A stretch of 58,664 bases of DNA, taken from Clostridia bacterium. Its GTDB lineage: Bacteria > Bacillota > Clostridia > Christensenellales > Borkfalkiaceae. The notes beneath the pieces are model-generated. The model was not told the DNA's origin, made no database searches, and saw nothing but the letters and a program-made list of their open reading frames with translations. Made by a program: the position numbers and the translations under genes. The stretch lies in NCBI GenBank assembly GCA_017471945.1, contig JAFURH010000045.1, forward strand, positions 1 to 58,664, written 5' to 3'. Positions 27,604 to 37,074 of this stretch are shown here, in pieces. The stretch's first letter is position 1, and each line of letters starts with the position of its first letter.

Positions 27604-30042
27604 ATGAAAGCACCTTTAAGTTGGTTAAAAGATTACGTAGATATCGATATTTCCGCCGAGCAGCTTGCCGAAAAGCTTTTCTCGTGCGGGTTTGAAGTGG
27701 AGGAGCTCGTCTATTTAGGCGAAAAAATTTCCCGCGTGGTGGTCGGCGAGGTCAAAGCGTTGACTCCTCATCCCGACAGCGATCATATGCAGATCTGCGT
27801 GGTCGATTGCGGCGAGGAATACGGCAGAGAAATTCAGATCGTCACGGGCGCGGACAACGTGTACGTGGGAATGAAAACGCCTTGCGCGCTCGATAATTCC
27901 ACCGTGGTGGAAAGCGATCCCAAAGCGCTTGAAAAGAACCCCGACGGGATCAAAAAGATCAAAAAAGGCAAGCTCCGCGGCGTGGAATCCTTCGGTATGC
28001 TCTGCTCGGGCGAGGAACTCGGCATTAACGACGATTACTATGACGGCGCGGAATATTACGGGCTTTTGGATCTGGATAAATCCGCACCCGTCGGCGAAGA
28101 TATTCGAAAAATCGTGGGACTTGACGATTGGATTTTCGATATTTCGATCACGGCAAACCGCCCCGACTGTCAATGTATTTTGGGGATCGCCCGCGAAGTC
28201 GCGGCGGTGCTTGGAAAGCCTTTGAAAGAACCTTCTTATGCGTTCACGGCGCATAAAACGAACGCCGCGCCCGTAAAAGTGGAAGTGCAAGCGCCCGATC
28301 TTTGTCCTCGCTACGTAGGACACTACGTGGAAAATATCCAAGGGGGAAAATCCCCCGCTTGGATGAGGAAACGCCTTGCGCTTTCGGGAATCCGTTCTAT
28401 TTCGCCCATCGTCGATATCACGAATTTCGTGCTCCTTGAAATGGGACAACCGATGCACGCGTTCGACGCGGACGATCTCGCGGGCAGAAAGATCGTGGTA
28501 AGGAGAGCGGAACAAGGCGAAAAAATCGTTACGCTCGACGAAAAGGAATTTACGCTGAATCCCGAAAACCTCGTGATTTGCGACGGCGAAAAGCCCGTGG
28601 CGCTCGCGGGGATTATGGGCGGATTAAACAGCGAAATCAAGGCTACGACGAAAAACGTATTTTTCGAGTCCGCGAAGTTTGCCCGCGATAACGTGCGTAA
28701 GACCTCCCGCGCCCTCGGTCAGTCTTCCGATTCCTCGTCGAGATTCGAAAAAGGGGTGGACGCGTATACGAACGCTTACGGTATGGCGCGCGCGTTGCAC
28801 CTTATCGAGGAACTCGGTTGCGGAACGGTCACCGAGCTTTGCGAGGACGTTTGCGCGGCGGATCTTACGCCCCGTAAAATGACGGCGAGCGTGAAAAAGA
28901 TCAACGCGCTTTTGGGAATCGTAGTACCTAACGAGGAGATTTTGGCGATTTTGAACCGCCTGAATTTTAAACCGAGTTTAAGCGGCGATACCCTCACGGT
29001 GGAAATTCCGGGTTATCGCGACGACGTCGATTATTATCCCGATCTTGCCGAAGAAATTATCAGAATGTACGGTTACGATCATATCACGCCGACCTTCCTC
29101 GAAAAAGCGAGCGTTACGGGCGGCGGCTTGAACGACGAGCAGAAAAAGGAACTGCATTTAAAGAACGTCTTGCGCGCGCAAGGATTTTTGGAAGCGTATA
29201 ACTATTCGTTCTATTCCCCCAAAGAATTTGATTTAATGAAGCTTCCCGAAAACGCTGAGGAGCGCAACGCGGTGAGGATCCTCAACCCGATCAGCGAGGA
29301 GCTTTCGGTGATGCGTACCTTCCTTGCGCCTTCGATGCTCGGTAACGCGGTGAGAAATATCCGCCGCGGCAACGACGAGGGAAGAGAATTCGAAGTCGCG
29401 AATATTTATCTTCCGAAAAACACGGAAGCAGGCGAGCAACCCGAAGAGCGCAAAACGCTCGTGCTCGGGATTTGGGGCGCGAAATGCGATTTCTTCGATA
29501 TGAAAGGCGCGGTCGAGAAAATTTCCGAACTTTTCCATTTGAATTTCACTTACGAAAGAGCGGAAAAACCGTACCTGCACCCCGGCGTGTCGGCGAACGT
29601 TTTGGTCGGCAAAAAAATCGTCGGCGCGATCGGTGAACTCGACCCTGCTATCGCCCTTTCGCTCGGACTCGATAAAAAAGTATATCTTGGCGAGCTCGAT
29701 CTCGAAGAATTGAAAGATTCGTTAGACGACAAGATCGCGTATAAAAATCTTCCGAAATTCCCCGCAGTCAAGCGCGACCTTGCTTTGATCGCCGACGAGA
29801 AGTTGACTTCGGGCGAGATCGAAGAAGTGTTGCTTCATTCTTGCAAATACGTCACGGCGGCGAAGCTTTTCGACGTCTATCGCGGCGGTCAGCTTCCCGA
29901 AGGGAAAAAGAGTATGGCGTACACGCTTACCTTCACGCCCGACTCCACGGCGGAAAAGGCGTTCACGCCCGAAGTACTCGACGGGTTCGTGAAAAAGATA
30001 CTCGGAAACCTCAAATATAAGCTTGGCGTAGAATTGCGCTAA
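27604..30042 (+). CDS. pheT: Phenylalanine--tRNA ligase, beta subunit
   Basis: 812 aa. N-terminal tRNA-binding EMAP-like domain (about 40-155), B3/B4 editing domain (about 210-390), B5 near 400-475, and C-terminal ferredoxin-like anticodon-binding domain (about 715-812) starting around KNLPKFPAVKRDLALI. Length is normal. Operon with pheS; truB follows 12 bp later. Confidence 0.96.
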   Translation: MKAPLSWLKDYVDIDISAEQLAEKLFSCGFEVEELVYLGEKISRVVVGEVKALTPHPDSDHMQICVVDCGEEYGREIQIVTGADNVYVGMKTPCALDNSTVVESDPKALEKNPDGIKKIKKGKLRGVESFGMLCSGEELGINDDYYDGAEYYGLLDLDKSAPVGEDIRKIVGLDDWIFDISITANRPDCQCILGIAREVAAVLGKPLKEPSYAFTAHKTNAAPVKVEVQAPDLCPRYVGHYVENIQGGKSPAWMRKRLALSGIRSISPIVDITNFVLLEMGQPMHAFDADDLAGRKIVVRRAEQGEKIVTLDEKEFTLNPENLVICDGEKPVALAGIMGGLNSEIKATTKNVFFESAKFARDNVRKTSRALGQSSDSSSRFEKGVDAYTNAYGMARALHLIEELGCGTVTELCEDVCAADLTPRKMTASVKKINALLGIVVPNEEILAILNRLNFKPSLSGDTLTVEIPGYRDDVDYYPDLAEEIIRMYGYDHITPTFLEKASVTGGGLNDEQKKELHLKNVLRAQGFLEAYNYSFYSPKEFDLMKLPENAEERNAVRILNPISEELSVMRTFLAPSMLGNAVRNIRRGNDEGREFEVANIYLPKNTEAGEQPEERKTLVLGIWGAKCDFFDMKGAVEKISELFHLNFTYERAEKPYLHPGVSANVLVGKKIVGAIGELDPAIALSLGLDKKVYLGELDLEELKDSLDDKIAYKNLPKFPAVKRDLALIADEKLTSGEIEEVLLHSCKYVTAAKLFDVYRGGQLPEGKKSMAYTLTFTPDSTAEKAFTPEVLDGFVKKILGNLKYKLGVELR

Positions 30043-30054
30043 AAGGGGCGGATC

Positions 30055-30942
30055 GTGAAAAGAACTCCAAAGATCAATAAGATCGGGTTTTTGAACGTGG
30101 ATAAGCCGTCGGGGATCGTTTCTTCGGCGGTAGTCAATAAAATAAAATGGCTGACGGGGATCGCGTGCGGACATATGGGTACGCTCGACCCTTTGGCGAG
30201 CGGCGTTCTGCCCGTCGGGGTCGGCAACGCCACGCGGTTGTTCGATTATTTCTTGAATAAGAAGAAAGAATATATCGCGGAGTTTACCTTCGGCGTTTCT
30301 TCCGATACCCTCGATTCGACGGGCGCGCTTACCTTAGGCGGAAGAATCCCGACGGAACGGGAGATCGAGGAAGTTTTGCCGGAATTTTTCGGAGAGATTT
30401 TACAGTTGCCACCTAAATACAGCGCGAAAAGCGTCGGGGGCAGACGGGGGTACGAGCTTGCGCGCGCCGGGATAGAATTTGAGCTCGCGCCCAAAAAAGT
30501 GCATATTTACGGTATGGAAATGCTCGGAAGATCGGAAACGTCGGAAAACGCGTTCAGGGTCCGTATCGAGTGCGGCGGAGGTACGTATATCCGCTCGATC
30601 GGGCGGGATATTGCCAAAAGGCTTGGCACGAACGCGGTGATGAGTTATCTTCGTCGCACGCAAAGCGGCGCGTTTACGATCGAAAACGCCGTTCCGTTTT
30701 CCGTCCTGGAAAACGACCCGACGGCAGAGGAGCTCGAAAGGCTGATCGTTCCTACCGAAAGCGTGTTGACCTTTGAAACGCTCACGCTTGACGCGCCCCG
30801 TTGGGAAAAGATTTTCGACGGCGTGAAAATTCCGACCGACCGCGCGGACGGCGAGTATAAATTTTATAACGCCGACGGAAGTTTCTACGGCGTTGCGGAA
30901 GTTCGGGAAGGGTTTGCGAAATTAAAGACGAAATTATGCTGA
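30055..30942 (+). CDS. truB: tRNA pseudouridine-55 synthase
   Basis: 295 aa. GHMGTLDPLASGVLPV near 41-56 holds the catalytic aspartate, and GGGTYIRSIGRDI near 173-185 is the other conserved segment. Start GTG at 30055 after AAGGGG. It overlaps ribF by 7 bp, a common Bacillota gene pair. Confidence 0.94.
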   Translation: MKRTPKINKIGFLNVDKPSGIVSSAVVNKIKWLTGIACGHMGTLDPLASGVLPVGVGNATRLFDYFLNKKKEYIAEFTFGVSSDTLDSTGALTLGGRIPTEREIEEVLPEFFGEILQLPPKYSAKSVGGRRGYELARAGIEFELAPKKVHIYGMEMLGRSETSENAFRVRIECGGGTYIRSIGRDIAKRLGTNAVMSYLRRTQSGAFTIENAVPFSVLENDPTAEELERLIVPTESVLTFETLTLDAPRWEKIFDGVKIPTDRADGEYKFYNADGSFYGVAEVREGFAKLKTKLC

Positions 30943-31802
30943 AAACGGTCTATTTAACGGACAATTTCAAAGAAAACGCGCCTTGCGTGATGTTGCTTGG
31001 CGGGTTCGACGGCGCGCATCTTGGTCATCGCGCGCTGATTTCACATGCGAAAGCATACGGTTTGCCCGTCGGGATAATGTCGATCGTCGGCGGTAAGGGG
31101 CGGGAGATCTTCACGATCGAAGAACGGCGAGAAATTTTTAAAGACGTAGGCGTAGATTTTGCGTTCGAGCTTCCCTTTGACGAGATACGTTCGCTTTCTC
31201 CCGAGGTCTTTTCGGGGATTTTAACCGAGCGGTTTGCCGTAAAAGCCTTTTTGTGCGGGGAAGATTTTCGCTACGGCTATATGGCTTCGGGAACGCCCGA
31301 AACTTTAAAACGGGATACCCGTGTCCGCGTTGAAACGGTCGAGCTTGTAAAAAGGCAAGGCGAAAAGGTAAGCGCGAGCACCATAAAAACGTTGCTTTTG
31401 GAAGGTGAAGTCGAAAAGGCGAACGCACTTTTGGATTCGGAATTTTTCTTGCTCGGTAAAGTTGTTAAAGACAGAGGCGTGGGCAGAACGATCGGCTTTC
31501 CCACGGCGAATATCGCGTATCCGCAGGAGAAATTGCCCTTAAAACAAGGCGTATACGAAACGGTCGCGGAGGTGGACGGCGCTTTTTATCAAGGCGTCAC
31601 GAACTACGGCGCGCGCCCGACTTTTTCCAACGAAAACGTAACGACGGAAACCTATCTCGACGGATTTTCGGGGGATCTCTACGGAAAAACGATGAAAATA
31701 AAATTTAAACGGTTTTTGAGAGGAATCGAAAAATTCGCTTCGGCAGAGGACCTCAAAGCGCAACTTACGGAAGATATAAGGAGAGTGAGAGAAAATGATT
31801 AA
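30936..31802 (+). CDS. ribF: Bifunctional riboflavin kinase / FAD synthetase
   Basis: 288 aa. N-terminal adenylyltransferase with LGGFDGAHLGHRALI (21-35) and C-terminal flavokinase with GRTIGFPTANIAY near 185-197 and GARPTF near 230. Makes FMN and FAD, cofactors needed by PyrD/PyrK and AroC in this window. Overlaps truB by 7 bp and the next gene by 8 bp. Confidence 0.94.
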   Translation: MLKTVYLTDNFKENAPCVMLLGGFDGAHLGHRALISHAKAYGLPVGIMSIVGGKGREIFTIEERREIFKDVGVDFAFELPFDEIRSLSPEVFSGILTERFAVKAFLCGEDFRYGYMASGTPETLKRDTRVRVETVELVKRQGEKVSASTIKTLLLEGEVEKANALLDSEFFLLGKVVKDRGVGRTIGFPTANIAYPQEKLPLKQGVYETVAEVDGAFYQGVTNYGARPTFSNENVTTETYLDGFSGDLYGKTMKIKFKRFLRGIEKFASAEDLKAQLTEDIRRVREND

Positions 31803-32646
31803 ATTCGGACCCAGCGGCAATTCGGACAGCTTTTACGCGGAAGGCTTGGAGCGCACGGAGGAAGCGGCGGCGTTCGTGAAAGAACGCGGACTCGATTGTT
31901 TTGAGTATTCCTTTGGCCGCGGCGTGCGTATGAGCGAGGAAAAGGCGGCGTCGATCAAAAAGGCGTTTGACAAAGAAGGTGTGGAAATTTCCGTTCACGC
32001 GCCCTACTTTATCAATTTCGCAAACCCCGACGACGAAATGGCGGCAAAATCCTACGGCTACGTTTTGGATAGCGCGAAGCTCTGCCGTCTGATGGGAGGA
32101 AAACGGGTGGTGTTTCATCCCGCCGCGCAAGGTAAAGCAACTCGGTTTCAAGCCGTCGATAAAACGATCGAGCGGCTGCATACGCTCAAAGAGTATATCT
32201 ATTTGAACGGCTTGGAAGATATGATCTTTTGCCCCGAAACGATGGGAAAACTCGCGCAGATCGGCACGGTCGAGGAAGTCACGGCGTTTTGTTTGATCGA
32301 TCCCGTGTTCACGCCTTGCGTGGACTTTGGTCATATCAACGCCCGCGAACAGGGTTCGTTGAAAACCAAAGAGGATTATAAAAGCCGTTTGGAATATATG
32401 ATCGAGAAGCTCGGCTTCGAGCGAATGAAGCATTTTCATATCCATTTTTCAAAAATTATGTATTCGGCGAAAGGCGAGATCAAACACCTGACCTTTGAGG
32501 ACGAAATTTACGGTCCCGAATTCGAACCGCTCGGCGAGGCGCTCAAAGAACTTTCGCTCGAACCGTATATCGTGAGCGAGTCCTCGGGCACGCAAATCGA
32601 GGACGCGGCGGCAATGAAACGCATATATTTCGGCGGGAATCTTTGA
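31795..32646 (+). CDS. Endonuclease IV-family TIM barrel
   Basis: 283 aa AP-endonuclease-2 fold. Metal-site segments are visible: SVHAPYFINFA near 65-75, VFHPAA near 105-110, FCPETMGK near 144-151, CVDFGHI near 179-185 and HFHIHFSK near 215-222. These match the nfo family, which cuts abasic sites with three zinc ions; sequence alone does not exclude a diverged sugar-isomerase relative. Overlaps ribF by 8 bp. Confidence 0.85.
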   Translation: MIKFGPSGNSDSFYAEGLERTEEAAAFVKERGLDCFEYSFGRGVRMSEEKAASIKKAFDKEGVEISVHAPYFINFANPDDEMAAKSYGYVLDSAKLCRLMGGKRVVFHPAAQGKATRFQAVDKTIERLHTLKEYIYLNGLEDMIFCPETMGKLAQIGTVEEVTAFCLIDPVFTPCVDFGHINAREQGSLKTKEDYKSRLEYMIEKLGFERMKHFHIHFSKIMYSAKGEIKHLTFEDEIYGPEFEPLGEALKELSLEPYIVSESSGTQIEDAAAMKRIYFGGNL

Positions 32647-32674
32647 TTTTTTTGGGGAATCCCTTTGCGTATGG

Positions 32675-32703
32675 TTGACGAAAAGGAAAATTTTTGCTAC
32701 AAT
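32675..32703 (+). promoter_or_regulatory. pepP promoter
   Basis: TTGACG (32675-32680), 17-bp spacer, TACAAT (32698-32703). It shows that translation starts at 32725, not at the in-frame ATG at 32665, which is inside the promoter region. Confidence 0.82.
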
Positions 32704-32724
32704 AGAAACGAGAGGACGAAAGGA

Positions 32725-33780
32725 ATGATCTATACCAACGGAAAAAAGATTTTGAACGCTTGCGGCTTAGAGGCCGTGTATACTTCGTGCGAATATCTTT
32801 TGCGGTATATCACGGGGTTCGTTGCGGAGAACGGTTTCGCGGTCGTAGACGAAAACGGAACGACTTTGTATACCGACAAACGCTATATCGAAGCGGCGGA
32901 AAAGATCGTGCAAGGTACGGACGTAACGGCTGTTTTGTATAAGCAGGACGACTCGTTGAAACGTTTGGCTCAGTATAAGAGCGTCGGCGTTTCTTTCGAC
33001 CAAACCAGTCATAGCGAGTACGTCACGTTTGAAAAAGCGGGCGTAAAGCTGGAAAATATCGACGGCGTATTTTCGAACGTGATGAGCGTGAAAGAGGCTT
33101 GGGAACGGGAAAAGATCGCCCGCGCTTGCGAGATCGCGGAAGACGCGTTTTTAAAGATTTTGCCCGAGATCAAAGAAGGGATCACCGAATCGGAACTCGC
33201 GGCTCTACTCGAATATAATATGAAAATTCTCGGTGCGTCGGGAACTTCGTTCGATACGATCGTGGCTTTCGGAGCGCACGCTTCCGTGCCGCATTACGAA
33301 ACGGGCAGAACCAAACTCCGTTTCGGCGACGAAATTCTGATCGATTTCGGCTGTAAGGTAGACGGATATTGCTCGGATATAACGCGCACGTTTTTATTCG
33401 GCGACGATCACAAACACGAGGAATTCAAAAAAGCCTACGCGGCGGTGCTGACCGCGCATAACCTCGTTAAAGAAAGATTGCAAACGGGAATGACGGGCGT
33501 ACAAGCCGACGCGATCGCAAGAGATTATCTTAAAGATCAAGGCTACGGCGAACTCTTCACGCATTCCTTGGGGCACGGGATCGGCTTGAATATCCACGAA
33601 TTTCCTTCGGTAAGTCCTAAGGGACAAAACGTTTTAAAGGACGGAATGGTCTTTTCGGACGAGCCGGGCGTGTACGCGGCGGGCGAATTCGGGATTCGTA
33701 TCGAGGACACCGTAACGCTCGAAAACGGACGGGTAAAAAGCTTTATGTCCAAGACGGACAGAAATTTAATAATTTTGTAA
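32725..33780 (+). CDS. pepP: Xaa-Pro aminopeptidase (M24B family)
   Basis: 351 aa from the ATG after GAAAGGA. N-terminal creatinase-like domain (1-125), then the pita-bread domain with metal ligands in LIDFGCKVDGYCSDITRT (near 210-225), HSLGHGIGLNIHE (near 280-292), DEPGVY and GIRIEDT. Cleaves N-terminal residues before proline. efp follows; this pair is frequent in Bacillota. Confidence 0.92.
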   Translation: MIYTNGKKILNACGLEAVYTSCEYLLRYITGFVAENGFAVVDENGTTLYTDKRYIEAAEKIVQGTDVTAVLYKQDDSLKRLAQYKSVGVSFDQTSHSEYVTFEKAGVKLENIDGVFSNVMSVKEAWEREKIARACEIAEDAFLKILPEIKEGITESELAALLEYNMKILGASGTSFDTIVAFGAHASVPHYETGRTKLRFGDEILIDFGCKVDGYCSDITRTFLFGDDHKHEEFKKAYAAVLTAHNLVKERLQTGMTGVQADAIARDYLKDQGYGELFTHSLGHGIGLNIHEFPSVSPKGQNVLKDGMVFSDEPGVYAAGEFGIRIEDTVTLENGRVKSFMSKTDRNLIIL

Positions 33781-33787
33781 AAAGGAA

Positions 33788-33801
33788 GGGGCAGGGTCGA
33801 G
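33788..33801 (+). repeat. Copy 1 of the 14-mer GGGGCAGGGTCGAG
   Basis: Lies between pepP and efp. Here it is part of a small hairpin (GGGT with ACCC, then T-run) that may be a weak terminator. The exact 14-mer recurs at 45028 and 51740 on the same strand. Confidence 0.8.
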
Positions 33802-33861
33802 ACGAACCCGCTTTTTCGAAAAAATAAAACAAGAAAATAAAAGAAAACAAGGAGATACATT

Positions 33862-34425
33862 ATGGCACAGATTTTGGCAGGCGATATTCGTAAAGGCGTT
33901 ACCTTCGAATACAAGAGCGGCGTTTACACCGTTACCGACTTCCAGCACGTAAAACCCGGCAAAGGCGCGGCGTTCGTAAGAACGACCCTCAAAAACGTCG
34001 TTACGGGGCAGGTTTTATCCAACGAAACCTTCAACCCCACCACGAAGCTTGAAACCGCACAGGTGGAAACCAAGAAAATGACGTATTCTTACTACGACGG
34101 CGAATTCTACGTGTTTATGGACGAGGAATACAATCAGGAAATGCTCGCGTACGATCAGGTGGAAGAAGCGCTTAAATATATCAAGGAAAACGATATCGTC
34201 ACCGTGAAATTCCTCTACGGGAAAGCGTTCTCCGTCGAACCCGAAAACTTCGTGGAACTCAAAGTTATCGAAGCGGAACCCGGAGTAAAGGGCAACACGG
34301 CTACCAACGTTATGAAGAACGCGAAGGTGGAAACGGGCGCGACCATTCAGGTTCCTATGTTCGTCGAAGAAGGCGAAACCATTCGTATCGATACGAGAAC
34401 GGGCGAATATATGAGCAGAGTTTAA
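33862..34425 (+). CDS. efp: Elongation factor P
   Basis: 187 aa three-domain tRNA-mimic factor that relieves ribosome stalling at polyproline. The domain I loop KPGKGAAFV (31-39) has the lysine that may be modified, and the domain III end is typical ([14 protein letters not shown]). RBS AAGGAG. A terminator follows, so it ends the unit. Confidence 0.95.
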   Translation: MAQILAGDIRKGVTFEYKSGVYTVTDFQHVKPGKGAAFVRTTLKNVVTGQVLSNETFNPTTKLETAQVETKKMTYSYYDGEFYVFMDEEYNQEMLAYDQVEEALKYIKENDIVTVKFLYGKAFSVEPENFVELKVIEAEPGVKGNTATNVMKNAKVETGATIQVPMFVEEGETIRIDTRTGEYMSRV

Positions 34426-34470
34426 TTCTCCGTTTCAATTTTCGTTTGCGTTATTGATAAAATTCAAAAT

Positions 34471-34495
34471 GCAGGATTTTTCGATCCTGCGTTTT
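34471..34495 (+). terminator. Intrinsic terminator after efp
   Basis: GCAGGAT and ATCCTGC stem with a 6-nt loop and a T-rich tail. Confidence 0.8.
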
Positions 34496-34535
34496 GTTGT
34501 ACTCTTAGGCATCGCGGATAGAAAGGATTGAAAAA

Positions 34536-34973
34536 TTGAAAGCAGTAGTGCAAAGAGTCCGACGCACGACCTTAACGGTAGAAGGAGAGCTTATTTCCGA
34601 GATCCCGTTCGGGCTCGTCGTGTTTTTGGGCGTTAAAGTCGGCGACGAAGAACCGTCGGCGGACTATTTAATGAAAAAAGTTGCAAATCTCCGTATTTTT
34701 GAAGACGAAAACGGTAAAATGAATCTTTCCGTCAAAGACGTCGGCGGGGAGGTTTTGCTCGTTTCGCAGTTCACTCTCTACGGCGACGCTTCGCACGGTA
34801 ACCGCCCGAGCTTCACGCTCGCGGAACGCCCCGAACGCGCCAACGCGCTCTATGAGTACGCGGTGGAATCGTTGAAAAGCCACGGCGTAACCGTAAAAAA
34901 AGGCGTATTCGGCGGGGATATGAAGATCAAACAGTATAACGACGGCCCCGTGACGATTTTATTAGAGGTCTAA
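34536..34973 (+). CDS. dtd: D-aminoacyl-tRNA deacylase
   Basis: 145 aa. Removes D-amino acids mis-attached to tRNA. TTG start 7 nt after AAAGGAT gives MKAVVQRV, the family N terminus. SQFTLYG near 77-83 and the C-terminal NDGPVTILLE are the active-site segments. No adjacent relA, so not the usual relA-dtd pair. Confidence 0.9.
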   Translation: MKAVVQRVRRTTLTVEGELISEIPFGLVVFLGVKVGDEEPSADYLMKKVANLRIFEDENGKMNLSVKDVGGEVLLVSQFTLYGDASHGNRPSFTLAERPERANALYEYAVESLKSHGVTVKKGVFGGDMKIKQYNDGPVTILLEV

Positions 34974-35001
34974 ACCCATTTAAACGATAGGAAGAAAAAT
35001 T

Positions 35002-35862
35002 ATGAAATTGCAATTTTTAGGCACGGGAGCGGCGGAAGGCGTTCCCGCCGTCTTTTGCAACTGCGCGACTTGCCTTGAAATAAGAAAACGCGGCGCACGC
35101 GAATTTCATACCCGTTCACAGCTCGTGATCGACGGCGAGTTGTCCGTGGACTTTCCGCCCGACGCGTACCACCATTCGCTTTCGTTCGGCGCGGATCTTT
35201 CCGCGTTTAAATATATTCTCGTTACGCACAGCCATATGGATCATTTTTACGCGCACGATTTTATTTTGCGCGGCTATAAATATTCCGACGGTCTGCCGAA
35301 GAAAAAATTGCAGATTTTCGGCAACGCCGAAGTCAAAAAGGTCTTTGAAGAATGTACCCGTCGCGAGCTTCGCGCAGACGTGAAGGAAAATATCGAAATC
35401 GTAGAGCTGATCCCGTTCGTACCCGTTACCTTCGGCGATAAAGGAGAGTATACCGTATTTCCGTTAAAAGCGCAACACAGCAAAACGGAAACCGCGCTTT
35501 TATATTTTCTCGAAAAGAACGGGCAGACGTATCTGCATTTAACGGACACGGGCAGATTGCCCAAGGAAAGTTTGGACGAGTTGCAAGCCTATTTAAACGC
35601 AAAAGGCAAGTTCGTCGATTTCGTCACCTTCGATTGTACTTTTTTGTTTAAAGAGGCGGGGGAGGTATCAAGACATATGGGGCTTCCCGATAACGTTGCG
35701 ATGCGAGAAGAGTTTTTGCGCCGCGAGATCGTAAGCGATTCCACGCGCTACGCGATCACACACTATTCGCATAATAACCAGCCGTTTTCGGAAAATTTAC
35801 GAAAAGCGGAAAAAGAATACGGCGTGATAGCCGCTTACGACGGATTGACGATCGAGTTTTGA
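35002..35862 (+). CDS. MBL-fold hydrolase (PhnP-like)
   Basis: 286 aa metallo-beta-lactamase fold. THSHMDH (74-80) is the zinc motif, and further histidine segments are QHSKTE, TDTGR and HYSHNN. An N-terminal CNCATC cysteine set resembles PhnP-type phosphodiesterases. Cyclic phosphate or nucleotide substrate is likely but unproven. Followed by a 230-bp gap rich in regulatory signals. Confidence 0.82.
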   Translation: MKLQFLGTGAAEGVPAVFCNCATCLEIRKRGAREFHTRSQLVIDGELSVDFPPDAYHHSLSFGADLSAFKYILVTHSHMDHFYAHDFILRGYKYSDGLPKKKLQIFGNAEVKKVFEECTRRELRADVKENIEIVELIPFVPVTFGDKGEYTVFPLKAQHSKTETALLYFLEKNGQTYLHLTDTGRLPKESLDELQAYLNAKGKFVDFVTFDCTFLFKEAGEVSRHMGLPDNVAMREEFLRREIVSDSTRYAITHYSHNNQPFSENLRKAEKEYGVIAAYDGLTIEF

Positions 35863-35916
35863 AAAAACGTCTTTTTCAAGCAAAAAAACGCTTGAAAACA
35901 GTCAATTCTACTGTTA

Positions 35917-36012
35917 GTAGAGTTAAAAATAAAAATTGGTAGAGCCGAAAAATCGGTAAGTAGAGCGAAAAAAAGGCGTAGTAGGTTGTATTTTTTATCG
36001 ATTTGCTATAAA
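35917..36012 (+). promoter_or_regulatory. Phased GTAGAG repeats upstream of the GT8 gene
   Basis: GTAGAG occurs at 35917, 35939 and 35960, with a partial copy GTAGG at 35981: spacings 22, 21 and 21 bp, i.e. two helical turns. Each is followed by an A-rich stretch, giving phased A-tracts too. A -10-like TATAAA is at 36007 with only a weak -35 near 35986, right beside the last repeat. This fits activator-dependent transcription of 36094-38504 or intrinsically curved DNA. Confidence 0.6.
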
Positions 36013-36093
36013 ATGGTATTTGTCGGAAGTCGGGCGTCGTGCCCCTCGTTCGGCAAATATTCAAAAAGCAAATAAAGATAAAAGAGGTAAATA

Positions 36094-37023
36094 ATGCAAA
36101 ACCAAACCAACGTCGTACCCGTTTTTTTTGCGGTGGACGATAAATACGTTCCCTTTCTCACGATCTCTTTGGATTCGCTGAAAGCGCACGCTTCGAAGGC
36201 CAATAAATACGACATTTATATTCTGACTACTTGTTTGAGCGACGAGAGCAAAGCGGCGGCGAAAAAGCGCGAGGACGAAAATTTCACCGTCTATTTCGTA
36301 GACGTGAACGAAAAACTCAACGACGTAAGCGATTCCTTGCACCTTCGCGATTATTATTCGATGGCGACGTATTACCGCATTTTTATCGCGGGTATGTTCC
36401 CCGAACTCGATAAAGCGGTGTATATCGACAGCGACACGATCCTTCTCGGCGACATTGCCGAGCTTTACGATACCGAGCTTGGCGACAACCTCGTCGGCGC
36501 AGTTCCCGACGGTGCGGTTGCCATCGTTCCCGAATTCCGCACGTATACGAAAGAAGTACTCGGCGTGGTAGCGGAAGAATATTTCAACGCGGGCGTGCTC
36601 GTAATGAACCTCAAAAAATTCCGCGAAGCGGATTTCTACGGCAAGTTCTGCGATCTTTTGCAAAAATATAAATTTACCGTCGCGCAGGATCAAGATTATC
36701 TGAACGTAGCCTGTCACGGTTCGGTGAAATACCTTAGCGACGAATGGAACAAAATGCCGATTAGCGGCGAAGGCGCGGCGCCTAAGCTCATTCACTATAA
36801 CCTCACGATGAAGCCTTGGAGATACGAAAATATCCTGTTTAAGGAACATTTCTGGGCGGTAGCGGAAAAGAACGAATATTATCCGCAAGTGAAAGGCTTC
36901 CTCGATTCGTTCACCGAAGAAATGGCGAAAGCGGACGCGGAGTGCGAAAAGAAGCTCAGAGTGCTTTGTTTGGAAGAGGCGGCGCGAGAAGACAACTATT
37001 GGAAAAAATACGGAAAGGCTTAA
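36094..37023 (+). CDS. Glycosyltransferase family 8 protein
   Basis: 309 aa GT-A retaining transferase. The family motif YIDSDTILLGDI (about 110-121) holds the DxD metal site, and HYNLTMKPW near 230-238 matches the C-terminal GT8 H-x-n-KPW pattern. A typical use is building short sugar chains on lipids or glycoproteins; the sugar is unknown. First gene of a three-gene set with an acyltransferase and a CrtO-like protein, 51 bp from the next gene. Confidence 0.85.
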   Translation: MQNQTNVVPVFFAVDDKYVPFLTISLDSLKAHASKANKYDIYILTTCLSDESKAAAKKREDENFTVYFVDVNEKLNDVSDSLHLRDYYSMATYYRIFIAGMFPELDKAVYIDSDTILLGDIAELYDTELGDNLVGAVPDGAVAIVPEFRTYTKEVLGVVAEEYFNAGVLVMNLKKFREADFYGKFCDLLQKYKFTVAQDQDYLNVACHGSVKYLSDEWNKMPISGEGAAPKLIHYNLTMKPWRYENILFKEHFWAVAEKNEYYPQVKGFLDSFTEEMAKADAECEKKLRVLCLEEAAREDNYWKKYGKA

Positions 37024-37074
37024 GTTGGCGGTCTTTCCGTAGCAAATAAATTTATTACGGAAGGAATCGGAATA

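Noticed and set aside
32665-32724. Earlier start for pepP.
   Set aside because: The -35 and -10 boxes (32675-32703) lie inside this extension, so translation must start at 32725.
33788-33815. The GGGGCAGGGTCGAG copy as simply a terminator.
   Set aside because: The hairpin exists only at this copy; the other two copies lack the partner arm, so the shared 14-mer needs another explanation.
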